Source: Cryptomeria japonica (taxonomy: Eukaryota; Streptophyta; Pinopsida; Cupressales; Cupressaceae). Taken from it: 64,000 bases of DNA. The notes beneath the pieces were generated by a model. The model searched no databases, was not told the DNA's origin, and saw nothing but the letters and a program-made list of their open reading frames with translations. The stretch lies in assembly GCF_030272615.1 (NCBI RefSeq), contig NC_081405.1, positions 574,787,752-574,851,751 on the forward strand, in the 5' to 3' direction. The translations under genes were made by a program, and so were the position numbers. Below, piece by piece: positions 11,699 to 23,128 of the stretch; position 1 is the stretch's first letter; each line of letters begins with the position of its first letter.

Positions 11699-12470
11699 AA
11701 TATTGATCAGCAAGATCGGGGGGTAGATGACGTGCTAGACTAGTTTCATTAGCATAGCAGACTCTCTCCTCCTCTCTTTTGTTACTTCTTCTATGTGTTA
11801 CTCTCATTCTTCTATTTGTTGTCCTTGGTGTTGTCTACTTGAGGATGATGCAAAGCATTGAGATCTCTTTTGGTCTCTCTCATGTTGACTCAAAAGACAC
11901 ATGTGTTCCCTTCTTCTAGGTGACCTTCCTTGATTGGGGAATGAAGAACAATTATGCATACATACATATGATATACATGAATTATCATACAACATACTGA
12001 CCCCGAGGAAAGCGAAGTCACCTTATGCTTTGTGTTTTGTGTCTATTATCCTTGGGCTTATCTCACACTTGGGGGCTAAATCCTGGTGATAACGTGCTCA
12101 TTTCTCATTTCTTATATGTATCACTACCTTAAAGAAATCACCCCCGATGAGGCATGTGCAATCACTTTAACGTAGGGGGGCATACATCCCATTCATATCT
12201 TTTCAAGATACCTGAAAATTTCTTGACAAATTTAGCTTTGCCTTGAAAATTTTTGATATCTTTCTTGCATGACTCATAGTGAGGGAACCTTACTACTGAA
12301 AGTCATGGTTCTCCCTCATGATCTTCCCTTTTACTTTGTCAATCAAAGTCGTAAGATCCTTAGTCCACTGGGGGCTTGGTGTATCTTGCCTTCTTGACGT
12401 GGTGAAAGCTTTTCAATGTTGTTTCCTTGTACTTTACCGGAAGTATAAGCGTACGCTTATACTCCCGCTA
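11699..12470 (+). other. 3' untranslated region of the gag-protease element
   Basis: From the stop of the protease ORF to the polypurine tract. No RT, integrase or other coding similarity on either strand. A near-perfect inverted repeat AAGTATAAGCGTACGCTTAT is visible at 12441-12460. Confidence 0.6.
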
Positions 12471-12484
12471 AAGTGGGGGCTAAA
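12471..12484 (+). other. Polypurine tract
   Basis: AAGTGGGGGCTAAA ends exactly at the 3' LTR start (TGTAGC at 12485), the position of the plus-strand primer. Confidence 0.8.
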
Positions 12485-13739
12485 TGTAGCATCCTAAAAT
12501 TGCGACACTTTCAATTTTGACTGCATTTGGGTCTTCATGATGGCGATGCAACACGGAACCTGAATGGAGACCCCGAAACTTGTTCATGACATCAAAAACT
12601 GCATTTTTCTGCACCCTGGCCTGATTCCTCCTTGCACCTTGCTGCCCTGGGAGGTGGGACCATGGCACCCAGTGCCCTAGTCCTTCAGGAATAGGGTGCC
12701 TAGCACCCTAGTCCCCCAGGACCATCGCGCCCAGCGCCCTGGTTCTTGGCCCTATTTTGGGCCCGGTCTCTTTTGGGCATCGGGTCTTTAAGTTTGCAAA
12801 TTGGAAAATAATGTTTCCTGGTCGGCCTAAGGTTGGGACAATCAGTCTATCGACCCTAATTGACAAGTATATAAACTACATTTTCTCTCCCATTTGAGGA
12901 GGTTGAAAAAAAGAAAAGAAGCGAGAACAAAAGGCGAAAGCGATATTCAAACATTCAAGCATTCCTTCAAGCAATTGAGCATTCTAAGTCTCCATTCAAG
13001 GCTAGGTGTTGCATTCAAGACAAGGATTCAACCATTGAAGAGGAGATCACATACAACATACAACATACTACATACATTACACCTTCACATGTAAGAATAC
13101 AAACATTCTTACAACAAGGTATCAGTACTTGTTTACATTACAAACATTTACATTTATAGCATTCTCATTTCTTGGTTAAATCCAAAACTGGGGTTTGACC
13201 TAAAGGCAAACCCCTCATCCCTAACCCCCCAATCATCCTCTCTTTTCTATGTGTAGGTTGCAGGTACACGGCTGTAATTGAAGATCTAGAATCCTTGTGC
13301 AGAGACGAACAGATCCCCCTTCGTTTCGCGGATTTTTTGGAGAACCGTGTGCACTCCAGGCGCCATCGTCCCATCAACTTTCACTCAAATTTGTAGAACA
13401 GCACCATCTCGACATTTTACTGCTAATTCCAGGTCTGCAGCTTCATCCCATATCCCTATCTCTGTTTATAAGCGAATCTTTCCTACTTTACATGCATTGC
13501 TAGTTCAATCTTTCTATCTACATTCTTTACAAAAGAGGGTATCCTTGATGTCTTAACCCTTGAAACTCATTTAGAATCCAATCTTGCATTGCGTGGGATT
13601 GGATCTTGTGGGTTTCAACCCCTCTTTTGAATGTAAAGTCTCCCCTAAGTGAAAACCATCAACCCTAGTGACTCTCCCTTCTCTCCCCTTGGAGTTGGGG
13701 AGGGGAGAACAACTAGGGTTCAATTTTTTCCGCTTTACA
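12485..13739 (+). repeat. 3' LTR of the gag-protease element
   Basis: 1255 bp, TG...CA, matching 5940-7148 with scattered substitutions. It has a block of about 75 bp (about 12670-12745) rich in GCGCCC and CCTGGTCC units, absent from the 5' LTR and apparently a local expansion. Its TATA box is at 12868-12875. Confidence 0.93.
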
Positions 13740-13744
13740 GTTCC
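13740..13744 (+). repeat. Target-site duplication GTTCC
   Basis: Identical to 5935-5939 on the other side of the element; five base pairs is the usual length for LTR retrotransposon integration. Confidence 0.9.
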
Positions 13745-14074
13745 TCCAAAGGAATTGTGGTATTACCCATCAGAGTAGGACCCTTGGAAAAAGATACAAC
13801 ATGCCAAGTTCTAGACCTAGATTTATCTTATCACATACTTTTGGGAATACTATGGATTCATGAAATACAATATATTCCCTCAACTTATCACCAGTGCCTG
13901 AAGATTCCATACAATTGGCAGGAAATCACAATTTTAGCAGACTCAAATCCATTCCAATATTGTAGTAATTTGAAACTGGCACAAGAGGTCATTGTTCCAC
14001 ATAATAGTGAGGCATCATCTTCAAGCACACAATCTAATGAAAAATCATTTTCCTCAATCTTGTCAGGTTTTTGA
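13740..14074 (+). pseudogene. Gypsy A protease, 3' half
   Basis: Continues the protease frame interrupted at 5939: SSKGIVVLPIRVGPLEKD, then LDLSYHILLGILWIH, which corresponds to the second conserved gypsy protease block (I/LLGRxWIH, here LLGILWIH), and QCLKIPYNWQEITI. It ends at a stop after FSSILSGF. Only this copy of the domain in the window is split by an insertion. Confidence 0.85.
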
Positions 14075-14319
14075 AAAATAGATACACCTAATGGATCGAG
14101 GGAATAGAGAATATTCACTATCATAGTTACCACTTTCTTCTAAATCTTATGGTGAACCATCAAAGTCAAAACAATAACTAATTATAAAACCTCTTCCAAT
14201 ATTTGATAGAGAATTTGTTAGTGCTGGGACATTATCTAAGAAAAAAGAGGACAAAGATGTGCTACAATGGCTATATAAGGATGAAGAAGTTCAACAATAA
14301 ATCATTAATGACAGAATAC

Positions 14320-14490
14320 CCATAGAAAAATATGGAATAGGATTTAACATCCTTCAAAAAATGGGATACACTAATATAGGTCCTGTAGGAGAAAGAAAAG
14401 AAGGCATCCTAGAACCCACACAACCTCATACTCAACAGGATACAAATAAATTAGGCTTAGGGTATGGACAATTTACTCCATGAGAAGAAA
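14320..14490 (+). pseudogene. G-patch-like segment of gypsy A
   Basis: The frame reads YGIGFNILQKMGYTNIGPVG, then GILEP and KLGLGYGQFTP. A hydrophobic-x-x-MGY core followed by spaced glycines and GLGY resembles a G-patch, a glycine-rich RNA-binding motif known next to the protease in some retroelements. Lies between protease and RT, which fits. The frame is broken by a TGA right after (about 14482). The identification rests on pattern only. Confidence 0.5.
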
Positions 14491-14743
14491 CATCTTCCAA
14501 GAAACAAAAGATGAACATGACAAAAGACATGAGCAACTTACAATCGAAAGAGAAGAAGCATCTGCCAAACAACAAGAACAAGCAAACTTAAGATCACAAA
14601 AAGAGAGCTTCTAATCAATAAGAATGAAAAAATAAAGGCACTTCCCAAGAAAAGAACTTTGAATCAAAATACAAAGGAAGTTGGTATAAAGAAAGAAGAA
14701 CTAATAGCAAGACTAACAAAACTAAATATCATCCCAGAGGAAG

Positions 14744-15598
14744 TTGATTGAAGAAACAAACCAAAAGCTATATGAACAAATCTGTAGACTGCAAGATACC
14801 AGTGAGATAGATTCCAATGAATTGGAATGTGATTCTTATCATCCTAAACAGTCGGTTGAAGAAACCTTCTATGCAGAAGATGTTGGTGTTGATGTAGTTT
14901 ATGCGTATGCAGGACAAATGTTATGAACTAGATCACGTAAATTAGAATCACATTTGGTCGACTTGGATTTAATCAAGGATGACTGGGAAATACTTGCGAG
15001 AGGTAATTCTGATGAGAGTATCATCCTAGAAATTGAAATACGTATTAAAGGCTTTAAAATTTCTATCAGGACCCTTAATTCCTTTGAAACATCTCAACCT
15101 AAGGATTCCTTACCTTTAATATATCTTGAACTTATTGACTGGGATAACGAAAGACATACTGAAATTGATACCTTTCCTAATGACCACCCGATAGCCTTAT
15201 ACCTCAATGCAATTGAGCTCACAAAAACTTCCACCAAGGATTTCGCTAACGCATATTCTAGTAAAGTGGGTGCCAAATCTCCTAGTGGCAAAAGGAAAAA
15301 TAAAGAAAAAATATCATGTTTAATGTTGAAGGCCATTTATTGGCAAAATTAGGCCAAGGAATAGTCAAAAGAAAGAATGCATCTAACTGTGAAAACCTCC
15401 TTGAGGCGCCACAAGATGGGAGATTTAACACCTTACTTGAATATTATCAAGAGACAAAATCAATATTGATTGAACCAACAGAGGAAATCAACATTGGAAT
15501 ATTAGATGAACCAAAGATTCTACATCCAACAACCTCTCTATCAGAACAAGAAAAGAAGAAATATCTAGAATTTTTTGAAAGATGACAAATCAATTTCA
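14744..15598 (+). pseudogene. Gypsy A protease-RT connection
   Basis: Three short open stretches (14744-14926, 14954-15352, 15316-15585) in shifting frames. They are acidic and hydrophilic, with no catalytic motif. The last (ILDEPKILHPTTSLSEQEKK then YLEFFER) resembles the segment just before the RT of gypsy elements. Part of the same broken pol. Confidence 0.55.
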
Positions 15599-16165
15599 CT
15601 TGGTGATATGTAGACATGCCAGGGTTGGATCCAGATCTTATAATGCATCACCTAAATGTCAATCTAGGAGCTAAACTAGTAAAACAAAAATTGAGGAAAA
15701 TGCATCCTCATATAGCTCTCTTTGTCAAGGTAGAATTGAAGAAATTACTGGACATGGGATTCATCAAACCTATGGCATATTCTTAATGCGTATCCAACAT
15801 TGTTCCTATTTCTAAACAAGATAAAAGTATTAGAGTGTGCACAGACTTCAAAGATCTCAATGATTCATGTCCAATGGATGACTTTCCTTTTCCTAATATT
15901 GACATCATTGTAGATTGAACTATTGGACATTCTATGTTTTATCTAATGGATGGATTCTTTGGATATAATTAGAATGAAATCTCTCTAGAAGATCAAGAAA
16001 ACACAACTTTCACATGTCCATGGGGTACTTTCTGCTAGAACGTCATGCCATTTGGACTAAAGAATGCAGGTGCTACACATTAGATAGACATGACAACAAT
16101 ATTCCATGACATGAATCATACATTCATGGAAGACTATGTAGATGACATGTTGGAAAAATCATACA
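15599..16165 (+). pseudogene. Gypsy A reverse transcriptase, fingers and palm
   Basis: Reads WYVDMPGLDPDLIMHHLNV, then KLRKMHPHIALFVKVELKKL, IRVCTDFKDLND (motif with the first catalytic-region Asp), FPNIDIIVD, MDGFFGYN, FTCPWGTFC, MPFGLKNAGATH and the catalytic YVDD box at 16135-16146. In-frame stops are present near 15785, 15918, 15969 and 16036, several where a Trp or Gln is expected. Not functional. Confidence 0.88.
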
Positions 16166-17560
16166 ATAGAGAGGATAAGGCTCAATCCCAAGAAATGTGT
16201 CTTTGGTGTAACTCCGGGTAAGCTATTGGGATATATTTTTTCAGCTAGAGATATAAAACTAGATCCGACTAAATTTAAACCAATCATGTAAATAGAATCT
16301 CCCAAAAATATCAATCAAGTGAGATCACTTCAAGGAAGACTATAGTCAATCAGAAGATTTTTTGCTCAGTTGGTAGATAAATGTCAACCATTTACACATC
16401 TTTTGTAGAAGAATGTTCATTTCAATTGGGACAATCAATTTAAAGAAGCATTCAATAAGATCAAGGAATATCTCATACATCCACTAGTTCTAATGTCACT
16501 AATTCAACGTAACTCGTTGTTACTATATGTATCAGCCACATAAGTATCATTAGGAATTATGCTCGCAAAATAGGATAATGAAGGAAAAGGATGAGCTATT
16601 TACTTCATTAGTAGAATATTAGTGGGATACAAGCTCAATTATTCATCAATAGAAAAAGTATGCTTAACAACATTATTTGCTTCTCAAATGTTGCGACATT
16701 GTCTACTCTCTCACTGTATCAAACTAGTTTCTAAAATAGATCCAGTAAAGTATTTTCTCGGCTAGGCGACATTAACAGGGGGATTAGAAAAATGGATCAT
16801 GATTATGAGTGAATTGGATATTGAATATGTGATAAGAGAAAAACTATCAAGGGACAAATCATTGCAGACTGGCTAGTAGAGGCACTACTTCAAGATGATC
16901 ATCCTTTAAACATTAAATTTCTAGATGTTGATATCCTCACAATCACCAAACAAAAATGGCAGTTGTACTTTGATGGTTCATATACCTAGCTTGGATTAGG
17001 GGCAGGCATTTTATTCATCACACTGCAAGGTCACACAATTTCAAACGCATAAAATTGAGTTTTCCATGCATGACCAATACAAGAGAATATGAAGCCTTGG
17101 TCATGGGCATCAAGATGGCCATAGAATGGAACATCACAAAACTATAGGTTAATGGACTCTTAGTTCATTATCAATCATATTAATGATGATTACCAAACAA
17201 AGGATGGCAAACTAATGCCTTATAAGAAGATGGTATATTATTTCAAGAAGTATTTTGTAGAAATGGCTTTTGAGTAGATTATGAGAAATGACAACAAAGA
17301 AGTAGATGCCATGGAAACACTTGCTTCTCTACTTCAGACACTGGAAAGTCAAGAGTGCTATGAATTCTTGGTGGAAGAGTTGTTTTAGCCTGTACATAAT
17401 TGTCATGATTTCCAAATTATTTGTCACCTTGTTGGGCATGATTCCTCCTACTATGGCCAAATTTATACATACTTAAAAGATAACACCCTCTCTCTTGACT
17501 TGTCAAAGAACCAAAAGTGAAACTTAATTCACCAATCTTTCCATTATAGTCTTTTCATAG
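16166..17560 (+). pseudogene. Gypsy A RT thumb and RNase H, decayed
   Basis: After the YVDD box part of the palm and thumb is missing: the frame jumps to NPKKCVFGV-type sequence at about 16185-16210. From 16500 the RNase H region can be traced (LLYVSAT, then KLNYSSIEK and KIDPVKYFLG), and WQLYFDGSYT-like sequence lies at 16957-16990. The part from 16677 onward is the homologue of 1-1258. Many stops and frame changes. Confidence 0.75.
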
Positions 17561-18700
17561 ATACTCTTTTTAAATAAGGTCTGGACGATACTCTCTTAAG
17601 ATGTCTTGAGAAAGAAGAATCTAAGAAGACCTTAAATGAAGTCCATAATGGCATTTGTGGCACTCATTCAAGAGGTCTTAACCTTTCAAAAAAACTCATA
17701 CGCTTGGGATATTATTGGCCAACTATGGAACGAGATTCTTTTCAAATAGCGAAAACATGCAAACAATGTTAGATCCATGGAAATTTAATTCATGCACCAG
17801 CACAAGAGATTCATGCTTTGGCAACATCTTTTCCTTTTTGCCAATGGGTTCTTGATCTAGTAGGAAAGATAAATCCTCCTTCATCCAACGATCACAAATT
17901 CATCCTTGTAGATACAAAATATTTTACAAAATGGATTGAGGTGATACCTCTTACAAATATCACTTGAAAACAAATTGTTGCATTTATCTTGAACTACATC
18001 ATATGTCACTATGGAATACCCATGACCATTAATAATGGGTGACCGTTCAAGAACCAAGATATACAAGACCTTTGTGAGATATTTTAGATCCAACATATAT
18101 TTTCCAAACCCTACTATCCACAAGGGAATAGACAACTAGAAGCATCAGACAAAACAAATTTGAAGATCCTCAAAAAGATAGTGAATGATGTTGGGAGAGA
18201 TTGGCATGTTCAATTAAACCCTTCTCTATGGGCCTACCATACCACTATCCATGTAGGAGCCACACAGTTCTCTCTTGTCTATGGATCAAAATAAATAATG
18301 CCAATAGAAGTAGAGTACCCTCCCTACAAATATCATTAAATGGCCTTATCCTAGATGAAGAACAACTAGTATCTAGACTACAAGAACTACAATTGATCCA
18401 TGAATGACAGTAAAATGACTTTGATCATTTGAAGGTGTATCAACAAAGAATGTGTTGAATTTATAATCACAAGATCAAACCAAGAGCATTTCAACTTGGA
18501 GAAATAGTGCAAAAGGAAAATTCATGCTACCAGTTAGATCAAGAAAAGAAAGGGAAGTTTGAGCCAAACTAGCTAGATCCACTTGTTGTCACAATAACAT
18601 TTGTGTCAGGAGCCTATCAGTTATCAACACCAGATGGGGATCAGCTCAAGGAGCCCATCAATAATATGCATTTGAAAAAAAATTATATCTAAAAGTAGAA
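17561..18700 (+). pseudogene. Gypsy A integrase, decayed
   Basis: Zinc-binding N-terminus: HNGICGTHSRGL, LGYYWPTMERDS, CKQC (about 17645-17770). Core: WVLDLVGKINPP (first catalytic Asp), FILVDTKYFTKWIEVIPLT, then HYGIPMTINNG and the YYPQGNRQLEASDKTNLKIL block with the third acidic residue (about 18110-18165). The C-terminal GKFEPN, LDPLVVT, GAYQLSTPDGDQL motif is readable at 18552-18650. No chromodomain is seen, which argues for a non-chromovirus lineage. Several stops. Confidence 0.85.
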
Positions 18701-18712
18701 AATCCAAAAATA

Positions 18713-18943
18713 GTGAAAAATGAGAAATCCAAAAACATTGAAAAAGTAAAAAATCCAAAAAAAAGTGAAAGGACAGAGAATACAAAAATAGAGAAAACTG
18801 CAATAAAAATAGACGGTAAAACCCTGGCAACAGGCACTATCTATTACCTATCTCTTACATCTATTGGTTCATGCATCCTTCTTCTTGCATTCATTTCCAT
18901 TAGCATTGTTCATATCCATAATAAAGCCTTTGTACATATGTAG
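18713..18943 (+). CDS. Short ORF with lysine-rich start and one membrane-like segment
   Basis: 76 codons just after the integrase. The N-terminal half repeats KNxEKxKNP-like units (NIEKVKNPKKSERTENTKIE), and the C-terminal half has one hydrophobic stretch, YLSLTSIGSCILLLAFISIS. Its position would suit an env-like or accessory ORF, but it is short, sits in a decayed element and may be chance. I do not assign a function. Confidence 0.25.
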   Translation: MKNEKSKNIEKVKNPKKSERTENTKIEKTAIKIDGKTLATGTIYYLSLTSIGSCILLLAFISISIVHIHNKAFVHM

Positions 18944-19005
18944 GCTTCGCGGGTGATTTCTCACCATGGTTTGGATCATTGTATATATGATAATAAAATT
19001 TGTTT

Positions 19006-19022
19006 CTAGACTGGGGGCAAAA
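19006..19022 (+). other. Polypurine tract-like site of gypsy A
   Basis: CTAGACTGGGGGCAAAA resembles the polypurine tract found in the gag-protease element (GTGGGGGCTAAA). No TG-starting LTR follows directly, so the 3' end of gypsy A is not fixed. The sequence from here to 19213 has no coding content. Confidence 0.45.
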
Positions 19023-19213
19023 TCCTAAACCTAGCAAGCGGCAAAAATTTTCATTTCTTTGAGCTTAATCAAATAGGTAGAACAATAGATAGGAAACACT
19101 CGTTAAGCGAAAACTAAGACACATCCAACATTGAACACGAGATCAAATGGTCAGCCATCAACTAACAACTATCAGTCTAAACATGGAAAACACATATCAA
19201 TAGATGATATCTT

Positions 19214-20171
19214 TGTTGGGATCCAAGAACACTGAGAGGGGGGGGGGGGGGGGGGGTGAATCAGTGTTCTTCTGATAAGATATGATTTTACCCTTTTATA
19301 ACATACACATATAAACCGATAAATGAAGAAACATATAAATTGAAGGAAATAAACCATCCACATCAATCAACACCATAACACACATAATCTATACATGGAA
19401 AAACCTTAAAGAGAAAAAACCATGGTGGGATTTGTGACCCACAATATTAGTTCACTAGCCATATGAAAGGATATTACATAAAATGGGGGCTTGCACATGC
19501 AAGAAGGAACACTGCCTAGAACACACTACTCATCACAAAAGAGTCTCACTGACTACAAGCTTCTGCTGAAATGAAACAGTAATAATGAACTCACAAAATG
19601 CATCTTCTATGCAAAAAAGAGTTCCAGCTATAGTTTTTCTCTGTACCAGTTCATAAACCCTGAACACTTCTACCGGTATCTCTTCTCCTCCAAGAATGCT
19701 TTCCAAACTATCTACAGATCATTGCATGATATAAAATTCTCATTCAAATGATCTACATACATATACTCCATATTATATATTTCTGCTATTATTCTCCCCT
19801 ATCACTCCCTACAAAATGACCTAGCAGACTCACCTATACACCCTTACAAATAATAAGCCTCATGTCGGCTTGCAATGTATTACAAAAGATATACAATGTT
19901 GGCTTTATACAATAATTACAATATGATTTTATAAATAAAACTTCCTTCAAGTCCAAGACTGATGTTGGCTTCACTAAAGTGTTGGATGTCGGTGTCAATG
20001 TCAGTGCCGATGTAACCCTGGATACTCCAATGCTGGTGTTTATCGATGAATGCCTCCTAGTATCAGTGTATGCCGGTGTAAGCTTCCTTATGAATCTTGT
20101 TTCCAAGTAATCATGTTACCATATTTCCATTAATGACAACATATGAATCCAATGAGTGTGAATTTCCAACA
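19214..20171 (-). repeat. 3' LTR of pol-less element copy 1
   Basis: 958 bp, starts TGTTGG and ends CCAACA on the plus strand. Contains a run of 19 G at 19238-19256 inside the hairpin AACACTGA...TGAATCAGTGTT; the partner LTR has only eight G there. Pairs with 24303-25195. Confidence 0.9.
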
Positions 20172-20185
20172 ATGTCCCCCTTTGG
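20172..20185 (-). other. Polypurine tract, copy 1
   Basis: On the minus strand CCAAAGGGGGACAT directly abuts the LTR. The preceding minus-strand sequence TTGCCATCAATTCCAAAGGG matches the flank of the copia B tract at 52504-52525 almost base for base. Confidence 0.85.
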
Positions 20186-20386
20186 AATTGATGGCAACAC
20201 TCATGTGAAGAATGGATTCTCTATCGGTTCAACTTGAAGTACATGCTCCCCCTGAGAAATACACTCCTTCCTGATATCCTTCCCATACTTTTTGTCTGAT
20301 ATATTTCACATTATATACACTCCCCCTTTGGCATCAATGCCAAAGACTGGTGAAAGAATTTTAAGAATGAATAAATACAAATTTCT

Positions 20387-22710
20387 TTATTGGAGCTTGA
20401 TTAGTTTCGGAATTTTTGGGTAAGCCTTGTCTAGCAACTGTAAATATGTATCCTAGTCGGTTCGGAAGGTATCAGATATGGACACAATTTCACTTAGTAA
20501 ATGTGCAAATATTTCCTTCTCTTTAACTTCTATCGGTGTGGGTGGGCTTAGCAATCATATCCATACATTCCTTTTTATATACACTCAGTGAATCCAATCT
20601 AGGACTCACCAATCCTCTAAGACTCCTTGCTCTCTGAATGATCTTGTATCTTTCCTTTTCAAAAGAAAAAAATGGTTCTCTAAAGACAAAATTTGTCCAT
20701 CAACAGATGTTGTTAGTGAGGTTAATCCATCAAAAGAATTTGCAATATTGGCAACCTTATCATGTAACTCCTTTAATTTGGTATCTACATTTGTTGTAAG
20801 TGTTTCTATGTTATAATAGACCCTCTAGATATTTGTACATTGTTTCAAACAATTCTCAATAAGAATCATTTTTTCTTCAATTTTCTTTTTCTCTGTTTCA
20901 ATAATTTGATCAAAAGCGACTCTCTTAGCCATGGTAAATCTCTCAAATGCCTGCCTATCTGAAATTTTCTGCAAATATTGAAAGTTGTTAGATATATTCT
21001 CAGTTAATGCATTAAGCTTGGTGGAAGGGGTTGCTTCATTTTCAATCTAACAATCAGGAATTAATCTGTGCAAAATTGTGATTGAGTGATCTATTATTCT
21101 TTTATCCATCGATCCCTCCTTTATTAGTTTATAAGTAGCCATCATCATTCTTCTTCTTATTGTTGTGGGTTATTGAAGTGGATGTGACTAGTTTCCTCTT
21201 TTGAATAGGTTTCCTTGTCAGAGGTGGGGGTGCAGTACGCTTTGTTACTTTTCTCACAAGCTTCTTCCTTGGCTCCACTTTCTTCTCCTCTACCGGAGGC
21301 TAGTCAACTTTCTTTCTTTGTACTCTTCTTCATGCTAGAGGTTCATTATCCTCTAGATCAAAATCAAAAGTGACAGAAGAAATGAAAGTTTCAGGCCTCT
21401 TTTCCTCAGGAGCGCTAATCGTTGTCACTTTTTTTGTCGATTTAGATCCAGAACCCACTTGATTTTCTATCTTATGAATTAGATCATGTATATATGCAGA
21501 CATCTTATCTATTTTTTTCTCTCTTCTTTTCTCATCGAAGCCAATCTCGACTTCAAGAGCCTTTTCTTCAGCAGTACCAAAGTGTTATGTCTTATCATCT
21601 AATAGAGCTTCAAGTAGCATTTTTGCATAAAGTTCAAAAATTCTATCATCTACTTCACATCCAAGCTCAGTGATCCATATGATTCTAGGTTCTACTACCT
21701 CCATAAGAGTTTCATTAGTTCTCACCATAAAACATATATCAATGGAGTACTTCTCAACAATGTGCTTTGATATTCTTTCCCTTTGTCTCATGTTTTCCTG
21801 AAATGTTTTGAAATAGCCCCAAATATTTTCATCCCTTCGGTACCAAGATCGGTGATTACTTCCTTGATTTGCATACCTACCGGTATGTCATGAGCCCAAC
21901 TCTTCATCCCTAGACTTGATAGCTCATTCATGAAGTAAAGCATTAAACAAACAATGAGATTTCTGAACCTAAAAGTTCCTTTCTTAACACTCTTAATCTT
22001 TCCAAGGTTTATCATTAACTCACTTCTCAAGCATTCACATAAATCATACTTCTCATTATTATTTAACATCTCATAAGCAGCATGAATGCAGGAACTAACA
22101 ATAGAGTTCAATCAACTTGATTGAGTTACCTTATAGTCGATTATCATGCTGGCAAATTTCACATCTAAGTCCTTGATGGTGTTGTCTCTCATATATCTTT
22201 CTTTCATGGGTTGCATCGGTGAGCTTCTCAACCGCAGTGGTGGAAATCTTCTTACCAAGTTCTTGTTCGACTTTGGGTAAGTTGGCAACTTCTTGAATTG
22301 CCTCCTTTCTGATCATGTAAGGTTGATCTAGCCAAATGAAGTTATTGTGAACCCTGTTCATAACATATCTGATCACTTCATCTTTGAATTCTGATATGTA
22401 TAGAATATCAGTTAACCCTAGATCCTTAATGATATTATATTCTAGTTTGATTGTTCTGGAGTCTCCCAGTATTATAGATTGATACATGCCCTTAATCTCT
22501 TATGTACCTAGATCCTCCAAGGTGTAGTGAATATATGCCCTTACATCTTCAACATACATCACGTCGTCAGGAACCCTAGAGAATGCGCCCGTAGAGTTTT
22601 CTTTCTTAGCTATCTAGGGAACTTCCTTGAAAATGAGTCTCAGCCTATCCTTAACTTCAAAAATGGTGGGATTTGCAATAAAAGTATGAGAAAATGATTT
22701 GGATGCCATT
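20387..22710 (-). pseudogene. ORF2 of the pol-less LTR family, copy 1 (unknown function)
   Basis: A decayed protein of roughly 770 codons on the minus strand, from MASKSFSHTFIANPTIFEVK at 22710 to a stop after PKLIKLQ at 20387. Recognisable blocks: VMYVEDVRAYIHYTLEDLG, IKDLGLTDILYISEFKDEVI, NFIWLDQPYMIRKEAIQEV, GKIKSVKKGTFRFRNLIVCL, YSIDICFMVRTNETLMEVVE, a Lys/Arg/Pro-rich middle (about 21130-21480) and a C-terminal coiled coil with NSFDGLTSLTTSVDG. The same blocks in the same order occur in copy 2, so the ORF was once translated. It matches no retroviral enzyme I recognise. Stops and frameshifts are present. Confidence 0.7.
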
Positions 22711-23128
22711 TTGAAGAAATACTTGAAAAATGATCATCAGTGTTAAGATTTTGATTGCTTCTCCGACGATTGTTGGAAATCCTTTCAAAATGCCTTTCCT
22801 GGCTCTTAATCACCTGAAATTTGCCTTTGTTTCACTCTAGATTTCTTGAATGTTGGGTGAGTGAAAGTGAATTCACTTTCTCCTTTTATCAACAAGTAAA
22901 CCCTAATCCTTCACTGTCATAAATGCTTCGTGATGTACCCTACTACATGCAGGTTTCACAGTCTTATGCTAGGTAAACCTTCATCAATGGTTAAGATAAA
23001 TCTCTAGATTTCTTTCAAATCTCTTTTAGATCTCCTTCGAGGAATATGCAAGTTTTGCAACAGATTTGCCAACCCCTAAGGCGTATGCCTCAGTTACGGA
23101 TGTAATTTCTTGCCGGTGTAGGAATGCT
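22711..23128 (-). other. ORF1-ORF2 spacer, copy 1
   Basis: Non-coding in both copies of the family. A CCCTAAGGCxTxTGCC(T)-type stretch and ACCGGTGTAGG-like sequence are shared with the copy 2 spacer (about 35885-35940). Confidence 0.5.

Larger units (their letters stand above)
5940..13739 (+). mobile_element. Pol-less Ty3/gypsy-type element: gag and protease only
   Basis: A complete 7.8-kb LTR element. Its LTRs start TGTAGC and end TTTACA (5940-7148 and 12485-13739) and it is flanked by the 5-bp direct repeat GTTCC at 5935-5939 and 13740-13744. Removing it restores the frame of the gypsy A protease, which confirms the boundaries. The internal region holds a leader, a gag, a protease-like ORF and a polypurine tract. 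No RT, RNase H or integrase motif occurs in any frame of 8331-12484. It should depend on an autonomous gypsy partner. The coding part is far better preserved than that of its host element, so it is younger. Confidence 0.92.

Noticed and set aside
19023-19213. 3' LTR of gypsy A starting right after the polypurine-like site
   Set aside because: The sequence does not begin with TG and no matching 5' copy was found near 1259-3758.
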